In this document: positions 22,583 through 34,437 of the stretch, in pieces
Numbering within the stretch: the stretch's first letter is position 1
Layout of the letters: every line of letters begins with the position of its first letter
Source: Watersipora subatra
Taxonomy: Eukaryota > Bryozoa > Gymnolaemata > Cheilostomatida > Watersiporidae
NCBI RefSeq assembly: GCF_963576615.1
Contig: NC_088711.1
Location: 806,001-870,000 of the forward strand
Direction of reading: 5' to 3'
DNA: 64,000 bases
Made by a program: the position numbers and the translations under genes
The notes under the pieces: model-generated
Told to the model about the DNA's origin: nothing
What the model saw: only the letters and a program-made list of their open reading frames with translations
The model's database searches: none

Positions 22583-24648
22583 ATGGCTGGCTGGTCTCCC
22601 TTAAAAAAGATTGTAAGTATTGTCAGCTTACTGTTAGCTCGTTGTTACTTCTCAATAGTCAGCATGCTGTTTTCTGCCACAGTGTAACTATATTGCAGGC
22701 AGCGTCACTGTTGGGTGTTGCTGGTGCCGGTGCAGGGCTTGCCGCGTATAATTTTGAACACCATCCCGTACAAGCCGCCGATTTGCTTCTTCATTCGCCG
22801 AAGCTCGACTGGCATTTTCACAAGACATTTGGGTCTTACGATGTCAACAGGTTAGTTATGTTTATCAACTAGTTAAGGGATGTATTTAAATATACTTGCC
22901 TTCTCTCGCTAGAGGCTAACTCTTTTCTTTACCTGCAGTCTGCGTCGAGGCTATCTGGTGTACAAAAATGTCTGCAAGGCGTGTCACAGCGTAAAATATC
23001 TGGCATTCCGCGAGATGGTGGATGTGTTCATGACTGAAGACGAGGCGAAAGCAGAGGCCGAGGAGGTGAGAGATACAAGCTTGCACATTTTCATATATTG
23101 GATATCGTAACAATGTATTGTGTCGAGTGGGGAATATCTTTTCACTGTCCGCGTCTTCAGTTGGTTAAAGGTTGACTTGCAACAAAATTCACATTACAGT
23201 TATTTGGTATCAAAAGATTCACCATGTCTTACTCTGTTGTGTTGTAAGTGCCAAATATGTGGAAATGTGATTACAAGCTCTTAAAAGCTCAAAAACGAAC
23301 AGAAAATCGCAGCCACACGAGACCGCCGTAGTTTGGATTCTCTTTCCAAAACTTTTCTATTTTGTTGCAAGTCAACCTTTAACTATAGTTGGTGGCTGCG
23401 ACCAGCTTACTCAAACTCCTTGCCTGATTGAATTTTGATATGAATTACTTTCATAACAGGCTTGTTTCAGCAAACATTAAATCATTTTAAAAAACCGGTC
23501 GCAATATTTTATATACCATTTGTTAATCCTGCATTGCAATCACTGTCAAATTTTAAACATGATCAACACTTACAAGTATATATTGCAGCTGCGCACTGCT
23601 TTGGAAATCTATTAAGTCTATCTTTCTGCATTTATTAACACCTGAAAATAGCTGTGCTGGAGACATGTGCTACGATGTATGTGTCCGATAGGGTTATCTT
23701 GTTGTTTTATTCTAAAATTTTCAGCAAGTAACATGCGGATTGTTACTTTTATGTATTGTCTTTACATCATGTAAAAGTTACGTCAAAGCATTTACATCAA
23801 AGTAATCAAATTAAGTAGTGGGTAAGTAATAAGTAGGCTAGTAGTGACAGAGGTGCCTCCTTTCTTTAGGTTATGATCATAGATGGGCCAGACGAGACAG
23901 GCGAGATGTTCGAAAGGCCTGGCAAGTTGAGCGATAAGCTCCCCAATCCGTACAGAAATGATGAGGAAGCGAAGTTCGCCAATGACGGAGGTTTACCCCC
24001 AGACCTCAGCTACATTACCAGGGCCCGACACGGTGAAGAGAACTACGTTTTTGCCATTCTGACAGGCTACTGCGACCCGCCTGCGGGATACAGCATTGCA
24101 GACAACCTCCATTACAATCCCTACTTTGCAGGAGGTGCTATCAACATGGCCCAGGCACTTTACCCTGGTATAATGGAGTATCCTGACGGTATGCTATCTC
24201 CCTCTCTCCTTCACTCTTACTTTTATAGCTAGCAGGCACTCTTCAGTGTTTTACTTTTTCCTAATGCAGGTACCCCAGCATCCGTGCCCCAGCTTGCTAA
24301 GGATGTGACAGAGTTCCTTTCTTGGATTTCACAGCCAGAACTGAACACGAGAAAGGAGATGGGCATCAAGGTAGACTATTTTATCATACAAACAATTATT
24401 GTTATATTCAGTGTTGATATAATATAGTTGTTGCATTTAGTGTTTATTGTATATAATATAATTTACTTACCTCTCTTTGGCAGTTCCTTATGATAATGGC
24501 CTTGGCCATTCCCATCTCATACTACTGGAAAAGGCAAAAGTGGGCTTCAATTAAGAACATGAAGTTTGAATTCAGACCCCCCAAGCCTCCCACGAGGGAA
24601 CAGTCATCAGTGAACACTCTCCGGTTCCGTAAAACAGTACCTAAGTAA
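22583..24648 (+). CDS. CYC1: Cytochrome c1, heme protein of respiratory complex III
   Basis: Cytochrome c1 passes electrons from the Rieske iron-sulfur protein to cytochrome c in the mitochondrial inner membrane. Exons are 22583-22612, 22699-22850, 22939-23065, 23870-24188, 24270-24370 and 24484-24648, all in phase with GT-AG introns, for about 297 residues. The covalent heme motif CKACH is in exon 3. Exon 4 carries GLPPDLSYITRARHGEENYV, LTGYCDPPAGY and NPYFAGGAINMAQALY, including the methionine expected as axial heme ligand. The C-terminal anchor FLMIMALAIPISYYW is followed by a basic tail. The last exon ends RFRKTVPK, somewhat longer than in vertebrates. The N-terminus is uncertain: MAGWSPLKKI is short for a transit peptide, the frame stays open upstream to about 22535, and an upstream exon is possible. 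Confidence 0.95.
23165..23382. mobile_element. 210-bp MITE with TTAA duplication
   Basis: TTAA at 23165-23168 and 23379-23382 flanks perfect 20-base inverted ends AGGTTGACTTGCAACAAAAT. A TTAA duplication is typical of piggyBac-type transposition; non-coding interior. It sits in CYC1 intron 3. Confidence 0.75.
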
Positions 24649-25179
24649 CCTGGACATGGCAGATAGGAAATATTTTAAAGGGTGTAGTTGTCATGGTTGT
24701 CATGGTTGTTGTCTGTTGCTGATCACACAGCACTTCTCTTATTTATACCATTCTTGCTGTTTTATATCAAGTTCCTTGCTCATGCTCATGATCCTGACTG
24801 AGTTTTATTTAGGAGTCGATCCTCCTGGTGCACTAGAGTTTCCAATATAAAGAGTGTTCTGTTGAAATATATAAATAAATCTCTTCGGTCAGCAAGCTGT
24901 TCCCCGTTTATGCTGATTGAAACAGGCCTATCTGTTTCTTTAAGCAGGCCCTCGTGTCTGTTTGAGGCACCCCGCTTCTGTCACTTGCACCTACGTGTCA
25001 CCATGTATGTCATTGTTACCAGACTGCCTTCATGCTCCACTCTTCAATGCTTTTCCTAGAGTTCTCGAACCTACACTAATAGACTTGCCACTTTTGTACA
25101 GAAATACTCTATAGGTTCTCATGTTATGTTGGTCTCAATTGTGACCCTGGCCCTCTTTTGTCTCCTTGTTATGAATAAA
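24649..25179 (+). other. CYC1 3' UTR with candidate poly(A) signals
   Basis: AATAAA occurs at 24874-24879 and 25174-25179 downstream of the CYC1 stop. Either could end the transcript. Confidence 0.5.
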
Positions 25180-26047
25180 ACTAACCGCCCCATTTGACTG
25201 CAATTATAGCTCTTATCATAGAGTCATTATTCATGGAAAGATAACTAATTGTTCTTTTTAGCAGTTATTGTGATTGTTATTTATTAACCCTAGTTCTTAG
25301 GCATTTGGCATACACTGGTTCATGGTTTTGGCGAAGATGTATTGCGATACGTGGTAAAACCTATAGCTCATTCCTCTGCTATTCCGTTATAGTTGAAAAC
25401 TATTTTGGTTTTGTAGGCTCTATAATGCTATTTAATGGTAACACCTTTGACCACAGGTCTCTCGTAACGAGTAGAATAAGCTTTGAACAGGCCAAGTAGC
25501 TCCCTCTACCAAGTACAAACACTCCTATCCAGTAATAAACTGTCAGATTTAATCCAGCACCTACATGTATGTGTATGAATGTGCAATGCTTGGGTTTGAA
25601 TTGAATATCAATTATCTCTTTTTCAACAGATACTAGCTCTCAATTTGGTAGTCGTCTTGCCTCTGTAGAGCTCTGATATCAGCTTCTCACTGGCGCTTTC
25701 AGTCATCTCTAATAGGCATCACAATATTGTATATACAAATTACTATTTACCGCAACTGTGCTGCCTCTTTTGGGCATCAATTATAAGTTTAGTAGCGGAC
25801 TTGCAGTATCAAAATGCATCTATTCAAATGCAGGGTAGCTTACCTCAGGCTTAACTGTAGTTCATTCAAAATATAAAATCTGAGCTCTCCTAGACATCAC
25901 CAAAATTTACCAACCCTTTTGATATAACATATCCGTATATTTATACCAGGTGAAAGCCTGGCATTGCACAGGTGATAAAAAGGTTTTTGGGTAACATGAA
26001 TTTGTATGAATAGGAACTGTATAAAGCTGAGTAACATAAGCTAGTCT
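25180..26047. other. Intergenic, nothing recognised
   Basis: No coding motif or repeat identified. Confidence 0.4.
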
Positions 26048-26188
26048 AAATCTTTACTATAATAAGAGCCGTGTTCGTGCTTCTGTCTGGGTGTTAAGAA
26101 AATAGATTGCACTTAACGGGAATCGAACCCATACATCCGGATGCAAATAAGTCCAGCCAAGCACACTCACTAAGCCATGCATGGATGG
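26048..26188 (-). mobile_element. tRNA-derived SINE-like element
   Basis: On the minus strand an A box, TGGCTTAGTGAG (26177-26166), and a B box, GGTTCGATTCC (26129-26119), are spaced as in a tRNA gene. The far end carries TATTATAGTAAAG, shared with 4258-4396. No cloverleaf acceptor stem pairs well, so this is a SINE head rather than a functional tRNA. Confidence 0.75.
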
Positions 26189-26499
26189 GAATAATTGTGC
26201 TTATAATCGTTGAACATCGTGACCTCACGGCGCATCAGACTGCAAGTGTTGTTTTTGGGAAAGCCTGGCACTTATTTTTTTTCTAGTAGTTCAAGAATGT
26301 TTCTGATCATTTGCTTCTAGTAGGTCAAGCGCTGTAAGTGTGCGTATTTTAACTAATCGCTATAAACTGGACATACAACAGACAAATAAACACTTAAATT
26401 TATATAGATATAAGACGTATACATATATATAATGAATAAGTAGTCGGGGCTACTGCTAGCTGCACTCTACACCCTGAAAAGTGCGGTGTGTTATGCCGG

Positions 26500-26624
26500 T
26501 AAACAACTAGAGTGTTGGAACAGGTTAAAGTCACTTCCCTTTTTCCAGGTTGATGTTTCTCTCTAGAGAAACAACTTTTACAAAGATAAGTAACTTAAAC
26601 CTATTCCAGCAGGCTAGTTGTTTA
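26500..26624. repeat. Small foldback element
   Basis: TAAACAACTAG...GGAACAGGTTAAAGT at 26500-26535 is inverted at 26590-26624 with a few mismatches. The centre holds a second palindrome, TGTTTCTCTCTAGAGAAACA. Confidence 0.75.
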
Positions 26625-27126
26625 TACATATACGTATATATTTGAAAGACAATATATATGAAACATTGCCTCCAAAAAAATAACCTGCAATTTTGACAAA
26701 TTTTGAAAACCTTTATGGTTGTTTTAATTTTCTCTCTTAATTTATTTCAAATACACCAAACACTTTTCTCATGATATGTAGTTTGAAAGTTGGAATGGCA
26801 AATGTTGTTATATGTTAAATACAAATCAATTTGCTGACCAGACTTTTATTACCCGGCAATGCCGGTTAATAGTATATGTATACTAATATTTTTAAGAGGG
26901 CTCACCGCTTGTCACCTGAAGAGCGTGGTTGTGTGAAACAGAGTTGTAATGACTTAGCTAATTAATTTTTACACTTGACTATATTATTAATATCATTTCA
27001 CTCATAAATTTTATGTTCAGTATAATATATTCAGTCATTTTCATATATGCATTTATAAATACACATTTATATGTAGACATAAATGTATAAGATCATATAA
27101 GGTAAGGAATAGGTATTGATACAGAC

Positions 27127-27792
27127 TAGGTCACAGTCTACTCTTTAGGTCACGGTCTACTCTTTAGGTCACGGTCTACTCTTTAGGTCACGGTCTACTC
27201 TTTAGGTCACGGTCTACTCTTTAGGTCACGGTCTACTCTTTAGGTCACGGTCTACTCTTTAGGTCACGGTCTACTCTTTAGGTCACGGTCTACTCTTTAG
27301 GTCACAGTCGACTCTTAATTCACAGTCTACTCTTTAGGTCAGTCTACTCTTTAAGTCACAATTTACTCTTTATGTCACAGTCTACTCTTTAGGTCACAGT
27401 CTACTCTTTACGTTACAGTCTACTCTTTAGGTCACAGTCTACTCTTTAGGTCACAGTCTACTCTTTAGGTCACGGTCTACTCTTTAGGTCACGGTCTACT
27501 CTTTAGGTCACAGTCTACTCTTTAGGTCACGGTCTACTCTTTAGGTCACAGTCGACTCTTAATTCACAGTCTACTCTTTAGGTCAGTCTACTCTTTAAGT
27601 CACAATTTACTCTTTAGGTCACAATCTACTCTTTAGGTCACGGTCTACTCTTTAGGTCACAGTCTACTCTTTAGGTCACAGTCTACTCTTTAGGTCACGG
27701 TCTACTCTTTAGGTCACGGTCTACTCTTTAGGTCACGGTCTACTCTTTAGGCCACAGTCTACTCTTTATGTCACAGTCTACTCTTTACGTCA
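27127..27792. repeat. 19-bp minisatellite, ~35 copies
   Basis: Unit GGTCACGGTCTACTCTTTA and variants (CACAGTC, CACAATTT). A block containing GTCGACTCTTAATTCACAG near 27306 recurs near 27550, showing a segmental duplication within the array. Confidence 0.97.
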
Positions 27793-28872
27793 ATATGACT
27801 TCAAAGCAGATGAATAATTGATATCTCTACACATACAGCTATTAACTAGGTGCATGATTAGATAAACTAACTACCGTAAACTGTTAATATAAGCCACTGA
27901 TGGAGTAGGGTGACCTCATCCAAAGGTTAAAAACTGCTTAACTCTTAGTTTACACTCATTTGACAGTTAGCTATGACTAGTGGTGGGGCCAGACTATCTG
28001 CATGCTGGATCTGCAAGCGGGCTGTGAAATAGTTAGCTAGTTAGCATCTTAACATTACCTGCTAGCACTGCACCCTGATTGCTGCATGCCAGCAATCATC
28101 TTAACATTACCTGCTAGCACTGCACCCTGATTGCTGCATGCCAGCAATTCACAGTGTAAGCTTGCTCAAGATCCCATCCTACTTCAGATGGCATGTCTTC
28201 CAACTTGAAGATATCTTAGAGTTGCAGATTGACAATTAACTCACGGTGTCTCAAATTTACTTTAATCTACTGTTACTATACATGGTATGACCATATATAC
28301 ATTTATAGAAGGAAATTTTTTTGTAGTCGCAATACTAAGATGGCAGCTGCAATCACTAAATAAAGTTCCTCAATGTTTCTTACAATCAACTAATATTTAC
28401 TTACCAACTATTAATAATAGTCAATTGCGATGACCTGAGAGCCTAGTACATAAACCACATTTATTCCTTTCAGCAGATGGGAGAGTCAATACTTGCACAT
28501 TCGAAGTCAGTGAATGTCCAGCTCTACATAGATTAATAAAAGTCTTCATTTATGAAAAAGTGGATAGATGATAAGTGGTTGTTGCTATAAATTGATTTGC
28601 TCTATGTTTATGTGTATAAAAATAAAAAAAATTATTTTCACACACATAGTGTAAAATATGCTTAGTTTTTATTAAAACTTATCAAACATGCATAAAAGTC
28701 AGCTAGAAATGCTTTAGAGTTTGCTGAAGCTTTAAAGAACCTGGCCGTGAGACTTTTACGCCTTGTAATGTTTTTGCAAAAATTTAGCCTCAATCTAATC
28801 TAAAATTTTCCCACTACACCCTTCCAGAAAGAAGGAAAGGCGTGGGAACTCTTTTATTACAAAAATTCTTTA
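27793..28872. other. Intergenic with a 51-bp direct duplication
   Basis: CATCTTAACATTACCTGCTA plus about 31 bases is duplicated in tandem at about 28047-28148. Otherwise nothing recognised. Confidence 0.6.
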
Positions 28873-29540
28873 CTAAAAACCTCTCAAGTCTCGAGTTGTT
28901 CTCGGCCAAAAAGAATTAAAAAACGCATTTGTTCGGATTGTTGGCACAAACAGACCTGTTTTCTGTCGAGTGTTGTGGTGCTTGATAGTATTTTTAAAAT
29001 CAGGAACCATAAAGTTCCTTTCCACTGCTTTTAAATAAAATGCACACCTAATATCTTTTCGCCGTTTAGCTAAACTCTCGATCCCTGTATTTGCTCTTAT
29101 TTCTGTAAAACTGACTTGCCCCTTTAGTTTAAAAATGAACCTTAAAGCGGTGTTCTGTATTTTCTCAAATCTCTTGGTATCTTTTTTCATAAACGGGTCC
29201 CATACCGTGCAACCGTACTCTAAAAGTGGCCTCACCAAAGAAAAATAAGCAATCTGCCGAGTTTTTGTGTCAGCATGCTTTAAAACTCTCCTTAGCATAG
29301 GTAATGTTCTATTAGCTTTGCTTATTATTTGTACATAGTGAATTTCCCATTTCAGGTTATTTTGCAACTCAATGCCAAGATATGGATGTGAATCAACATT
29401 GTCTAAACGTTGGTCACATAAAAAATAACTTGCTTTTGAATTCGACTCTCCAACTGAAAGAACAGCACATTTAGAAACATTAAAAGTCAATTGCCACTCA
29501 TTAGAATACTTTTGGAGTACCCTAAGGTCTTGTGAATTTC
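28873..29540 (-). pseudogene. Non-LTR retrotransposon reverse transcriptase, 3' fragment
   Basis: The open frame of about 220 codons on the minus strand reads LQKYSNEWQLTFNVSKCAVL, PYLGIELQNNLKWEIH, SKANRTLPMLRRVLKH, FSLVRPLLEYGCTVWDP and RFEKIQNTALRFIF. This is the post-palm segment of jockey/CR1-type LINE reverse transcriptases, with the N-W-x-L-x-x-N-x-S-K-C, YLG, L-x-W, K-A-N and VRP-x-LEY-x-x-x-VWDP landmarks. The catalytic palm with its Y/F-x-D-D box and the endonuclease are missing, so the copy is 5'-truncated at about 29540, as is usual for LINE insertions. The frame ends at a normal stop (TRDLRGF). Confidence 0.9.
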
Positions 29541-29964
29541 AATGTGAATTGAAATGTCAATGTGAATTTATTTTTTCCAACTAAGTATTATAGGAATTTT
29601 TATTTAGTTTAAAGTCTTTGTTATCAACGTATTCGTCTAAATTAACGAAAACTTGGATTAGTAGTGTGGGCCATTGTTTTAGCGCACACATTTCTCAGTG
29701 TCTGCTTTCAACTATATATTTTATTTGTACATTCTCTCTAAATTCCTGTTGTGTTTCTATCTATTTAAATAATTGCATGGACATATACTCTTACAAAAAG
29801 CATTAAAAATCCAGTATGGTATGTTGGTTAAAAATGCCTAAACTAAATTGTACATACAATTTACATACATGTACTAATTAATTCAGTAAACATCTTTTAC
29901 AACTACCGAAGAGATTTGGTAGCACTACATCAATATAAACTATATTTCGAATACATATACATGT
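29541..29964. other. Intergenic, nothing recognised
   Basis: AT-rich, between the LINE fragment and the small MITE. Short AATGTGAATT echoes occur at the LINE truncation point near 29540-29570. Confidence 0.4.
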
Positions 29965-29973
29965 ACCATGATT

Positions 29974-30109
29974 TAGCCTGTCTTGACAAACTTGTTTTTG
30001 CGGAGTTGTTCCCCCCCCCGGCAAGCAAACCGACGCTGTTGTTTTGCTCGTTCCGCTCGCCGGGGAGGGGGCCAACTCTGCAAAAACAACAGTTTGTCAA
30101 AACAGGCTA
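29974..30109. mobile_element. 136-bp MITE with 9-bp target duplication
   Basis: The direct repeats ACCATGATT at 29965-29973 and 30110-30118 flank inverted ends TAGCCTGTCTTGACAAAC / GTTTGTCAAAACAGGCTA. Arms of about 43 bases meet at a C-rich/G-rich centre. A 9-bp duplication with long TIRs fits a Mutator-like (MULE) non-autonomous element. Confidence 0.85.
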
Positions 30110-30889
30110 ACCATGATTTATGAGCGTTGCTACTTGTTACCCAAACTAAGAAGGTCGTCACAAACTACATGTTGTCAGTTGCAGTGGATGCATAACTTTA
30201 TGAACGAAAGTCCGTATGAGATTTTTTGAAGTTAAGGTGAAGGTCGCTACGTTGGGCGTCTTCAGTAGTGCGTTTATCTGGGTCCGCATAACTACCTTCA
30301 GTCTTTGTGGCGGTTTTTCAGTCACTCCCCACTTAACATCACTGAACTTTTTATGTTTATATTAGGAGAGGTATTCGACTTGAAGATTAACTGGCAGGAT
30401 TTTAAAGTGACATTTGCATGTAACAATATAACCATGATATACCAGCTTTCAGCAATGATTTTAATGTTGGAAATCCAAAAAACTTTTTTAAAGACGAAAA
30501 GACTTGCGGTGTAAGCTCAAAGCTGTGACATGGGGAGATTTTGTTGACAAAACATAGGTGTATGAATTACAATGTCAACGGTGATGATTAGACAACCAGT
30601 AAACTCAGGTCAAAAGCACTTCTGTTGGCTGACATTTTCCTCACCTATTTGCAATATATTGCAATAACATTGTATATATACAATGTTTTGGTTACCCAAC
30701 ATGACAGATAAATATATACCGAAAAGGTTGGTGTTGTATTTATATGTCTCAGTGTTAATTTTCTGTCGGTGGTTATAGATCTGCACTAGTTGGTTTATGC
30801 GTATCATTTTTGGAGTGCGCCAGTGAATACTTCATCCTTTGTTCAAGTTGAAAATTTAAATATTGTCTGTAAAACTTAGCTATTCTTGG

Positions 30890-32230
30890 ACGTCATCTAT
30901 GGAGAAAGTGCAATATGTGGGGGATGTGGTTAGTGGCGCCGATATGGAAACCAGATCTACAAAGATCAAAGTGGTAAAGGAATGGCCTGTGTATTAACAC
31001 ACAAATCTGATGTCCAGTCCTTTCTGGGCACTTGTGAATACTACTATAGTTTTATTGAAAGTTGTGCTCCCCTATTTCAGCTCCTTAGCCAGTTGAGCTC
31101 ATGCCAAGCTTGGTTCTGTAGGATGAATGTCAGTGTTCCTTCCACACTCTCAAGCAGTATTTTGTGATGGCACCTGTGATGGCTTACTTGAAGTCATTCA
31201 TTTTGGACACGGCTGCCAGCTAATAACATTGCAGCAGTCCTATCCCAAAAACAACGGAGTTGAGAAGCAGTGGTCGCGAATTATTCTAAAATGCACTTTT
31301 AAGAAATTAATTAGTGCATAACCCAGTGGGAATTACTGTTTGTTGTGAAAGCCCTAAAACATTTTTGTCCACAATTGTATATTTGGAGATTTGAAATATG
31401 CACAGATCATGCCAATTTGACATGGTTCCCTTGAGAATTGGCTCCAACAATTTTACTCGCCTGATGACATGAAAGTTCCTCAGAATTTGAGTTCACATTA
31501 CAGCATTACAAGTTGTTGAAACACAATACCGATAGACTAGGTTGACAGATTTTCTAAAACTGCAAGCATTGTCAATAGTACATTGCCTATAAGAAATGCA
31601 ATGCCAGAACAGCACATTCACACAGGTATGGTGTCGAGAATCTCTTAAGAGTGACAACAACTTTACCAGGGTTCAGCAGACGGATGAGTACTTTAGTGTC
31701 ATCAAACACAAGTTCCTAGATCAAAAATGTTTCTCAGATCAACATTTAGGATGGCCATCAAAAAACTTCTGAAATTGTGAGATCGTCTGAGGCAAGATGG
31801 GTCTGGTATGAGTAAAGTTACCCTGTCCAAGGAAAGCAAACCAGAAAGTTGATAGGCCTCCAGGTAAAGCAAGAGGAGATGATGGAAGCTGCTCACCGTG
31901 CAAGACCCTGTTTTTAATCTACCAGAAGTAGCACTAGCCAGACATGGTAAGCTATGTCTGAAAGTATGTACAGGGCCCAATCCACCCAGCATTGACATCT
32001 AGTTGGTAAAAATAAGTTGAGCATTGAAAAACCATGGCAAATTGTAGCTATAGATTTATGTGGACCCTTTTTAAAAATGTCAGAAGGCAACACCAAAATT
32101 TTGGTTTCTTCCAACCGCTTTACCAATGGTGTTCCAATCTATAGTAGGCAGGTTTGTGTATTAGGCATAGATGAGTGTTTATCTATACTCTTTGTTGTAA
32201 CACAGACATATTCAAAGACATAATTTTAGT
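30890..32230 (+). pseudogene. Ty3/gypsy-type retroelement pol remnant
   Basis: Pieces of a pol polyprotein occur in the expected order across shifting frames. The end of the reverse transcriptase (DVVSGADMET near 30925, then DVQSFLGTCEYYYSFI near 31010) is followed by the RNase H region (APVMAYLKSFILDT near 31170, then WELLFVVKALKHF near 31330 and CTDHANLTWF near 31400). The start of the integrase core lies near 32030 (PWQIVAIDLCGPF). Stops and frame changes are frequent, and the reverse transcriptase catalytic centre, gag, protease and LTRs were not found. Known gypsy elements have this domain order. The relic is non-functional. Confidence 0.85.
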
Positions 32231-32675
32231 CAGCCACGTTTAAAAATTTTTGTAAGCTATAGAGTTGCCAAAAAGATCCACTGTATTTCATAAAACCCGC
32301 AAGGAAATTCTATAGTTGAGCAACTAAATTGAAAAATGGCAAACTCTTCAAGGGCTTTGGTGGCAAAATCAGCACGTGTCGACTTGGAGATCATGCGGAT
32401 GGTACATAACACATAACCTAAGTACCGCGGATATGCTTCACGCTTTGAAGAGACGTCAAGCTACTGCAGGATCTACTGATGAACTCTCCGTCTAGGTCAG
32501 TTTGCACAGAAACTGAACATGCAACCTGACCACAGGAGGATATGCAGACACCTTACAACAGGCTATGTGAGCAGCAACTACAATAACTTATAACAGATGA
32601 TGACAATGAAAAGCTAGTATTTGTTAATATTGACTGTGTATCAGCGCACACGAAGTCCAGCAAGTTATATCTCAA

Positions 32676-33300
32676 CAAGCATTGGGTTCAGTGCTATGTG
32701 TTAGTTTCAGCAGAGTTTAATGAATTGATTTCGGCAGAGTTTATCGAGTTTGTCCCGTCTTTCTTTTGAATCCAGCAGGTTGTATTTCAGGTAGAATTGG
32801 GTTAAGCACACTTGGTTTCACGGTCTACTGGTGTATATTCATTCTTAGGCAAAATTAATGTTACACAATCGTACAGAATTCAGCTAAGGGAAGATGTGAA
32901 ATTCATTGTGTTACACGTGTCGTACGAGGTGTTTCAATTGCGACTATCGATAGTAAAAAACAATTAGATGAGATGGCAAGTAAGGATATAATTACTTATA
33001 CCCTTACTTTCCAGTAGAAGGAGAATTTTTGTAATCAGAGCAAACGATGAAAGAGTTGGTTTCACCTTTTGCTCTCTTGGGGCCATCGGGTTGTATTATT
33101 GGGAGCATTGGATACAGCGCCCATGGCTGGTTACAGTAGAGCATAACAAGTTGGCTTTAGCTCCTTTTGGGTTCAGCAGGTTGTATTTCAAGTAGCATTA
33201 GGTTCAGCAAACTCTGTTGAGTCTGGCAGGTTGTATTACAGTAAAGATCGGGTTCAGAGCCTTTCATTAGTTTCAGAAAAATATACCGAGTTGGTTTTAG
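32676..33300. repeat. Dispersed TTGGTTTCAGC-family blocks
   Basis: Two blocks (about 32676-32830 and 33080-33300) rich in GTTCAGCAGGTTGTATT and GAGTTGGTTTTAG variants, the same family as 16656-16905. Confidence 0.65.
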
Positions 33301-33462
33301 TTTTTCTGAAAGACGCCCAATGTAGCGACCTTCACCTTACTTTCGGTAAATCCCATACCGACTTTCGCTCATAAAATTATGCATCACTGCAACATGACAA
33401 CATGTAGTTAGTGACGACCATTTTAGTTAGGCAATTCCTAATTACAATAGCTGCCAACAACT

Positions 33463-33955
33463 GTACGCTTGTATACAGATATACCGTACACTTGTATACA
33501 GATATACTGTATGCTTGTATACAGATATACTGTACGCTTGCACACGGATATACTGTAAGCGGGTATACAGATATACTGTATGCTTGTATATCGATATACT
33601 GTAAGCTTGTATACAGATATACTGTATGCTTGTATACAGATATACTGTACGCTTGTATACAGATATACTGTACGCTTGTATACAGATATACTGTACATTT
33701 GTATACAGATATACTGTACGCTTGTATACAGATATACTGTACGCTTGTATACAGATATACTGTGAGCTTATATACAGATATACTGTACGTTTGTATACAG
33801 ATATACTGTACGCTTGTATACAGATATACTGTACGCTTGTATACAGATATACTGTACGCTTGTATACAGATATACTGTGAGCTTATATACAGATATACTG
33901 TACACTTGTGTTCAGATATTATTTACTGTTTGCTTGTATACAGATATACTGTATA
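33463..33955. repeat. 23-bp minisatellite, ~21 copies
   Basis: Unit GCTTGTATACAGATATACTG plus TAC. Because 23 is not a multiple of 3, a stop-free array yields open frames that cycle through three readings; those frames are artefacts. The array lies just past the right inverted arm (33309-33430). Confidence 0.97.
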
Positions 33956-34437
33956 CAAGATGTATTCTGCAAAAGCTTACACAATCTAAAAGTAATGCTT
34001 ATAGTGTTTAAAACTATTGCTTATCTATTGAGACTTGCCAATGTTAGTGAATAATAATTATAATAGTAATAATTATATGAATGGCATGAATTCAAGTAAC
34101 AACATTCTGTGCAGTTGGTTTTAATGGAAGCACATGTATCATTTTTAACTTATAAACGCACAAATGTAATGTTTATATTGTGTCGCCTGTTAACAGCCTA
34201 GATAGTTAAGTTGATTTGATTAAAATTGTAAAGGCCGAAGGACAATCTAAAGATTATATAAGATTTATAAGTGCAACTTCTGATTATACAGAAGATAATC
34301 TCATCACACTTTGCTGGTGAAACTATTTGTCATCGCAATTTGACTCGGTATTCCTTATGGTGTTATAACACAGGGATTTATATTAGAAATATTTGTTGTT
34401 GTTTATTACTAGCCCTTACATTCAAGACTAATCAACT
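33956..34437. promoter_or_regulatory. Presumed GALK1 5' flank
   Basis: AT-rich stretch before the galactokinase start. The promoter is expected here, but no clear TATA box or initiator could be assigned. Confidence 0.3.

Larger units (their letters stand above)
30145..33430. repeat. Inverted ~120-bp arms enclosing a gypsy relic
   Basis: 30145-30262 and 33309-33430 are inverted copies sharing AACTACATGTTGTCA, GATGCATAA, ATGAACGAAAGTC-like and GGTGAAGGTCGCTAC. They may be TIRs of a larger DNA element, or two opposite copies of one short repeat. Confidence 0.8.

Noticed and set aside
33411..33989. 192-codon frame rich in LYTDILYACIQIYC
   Set aside because: By-product of a 23-bp minisatellite; the same words recur in all three forward frames.
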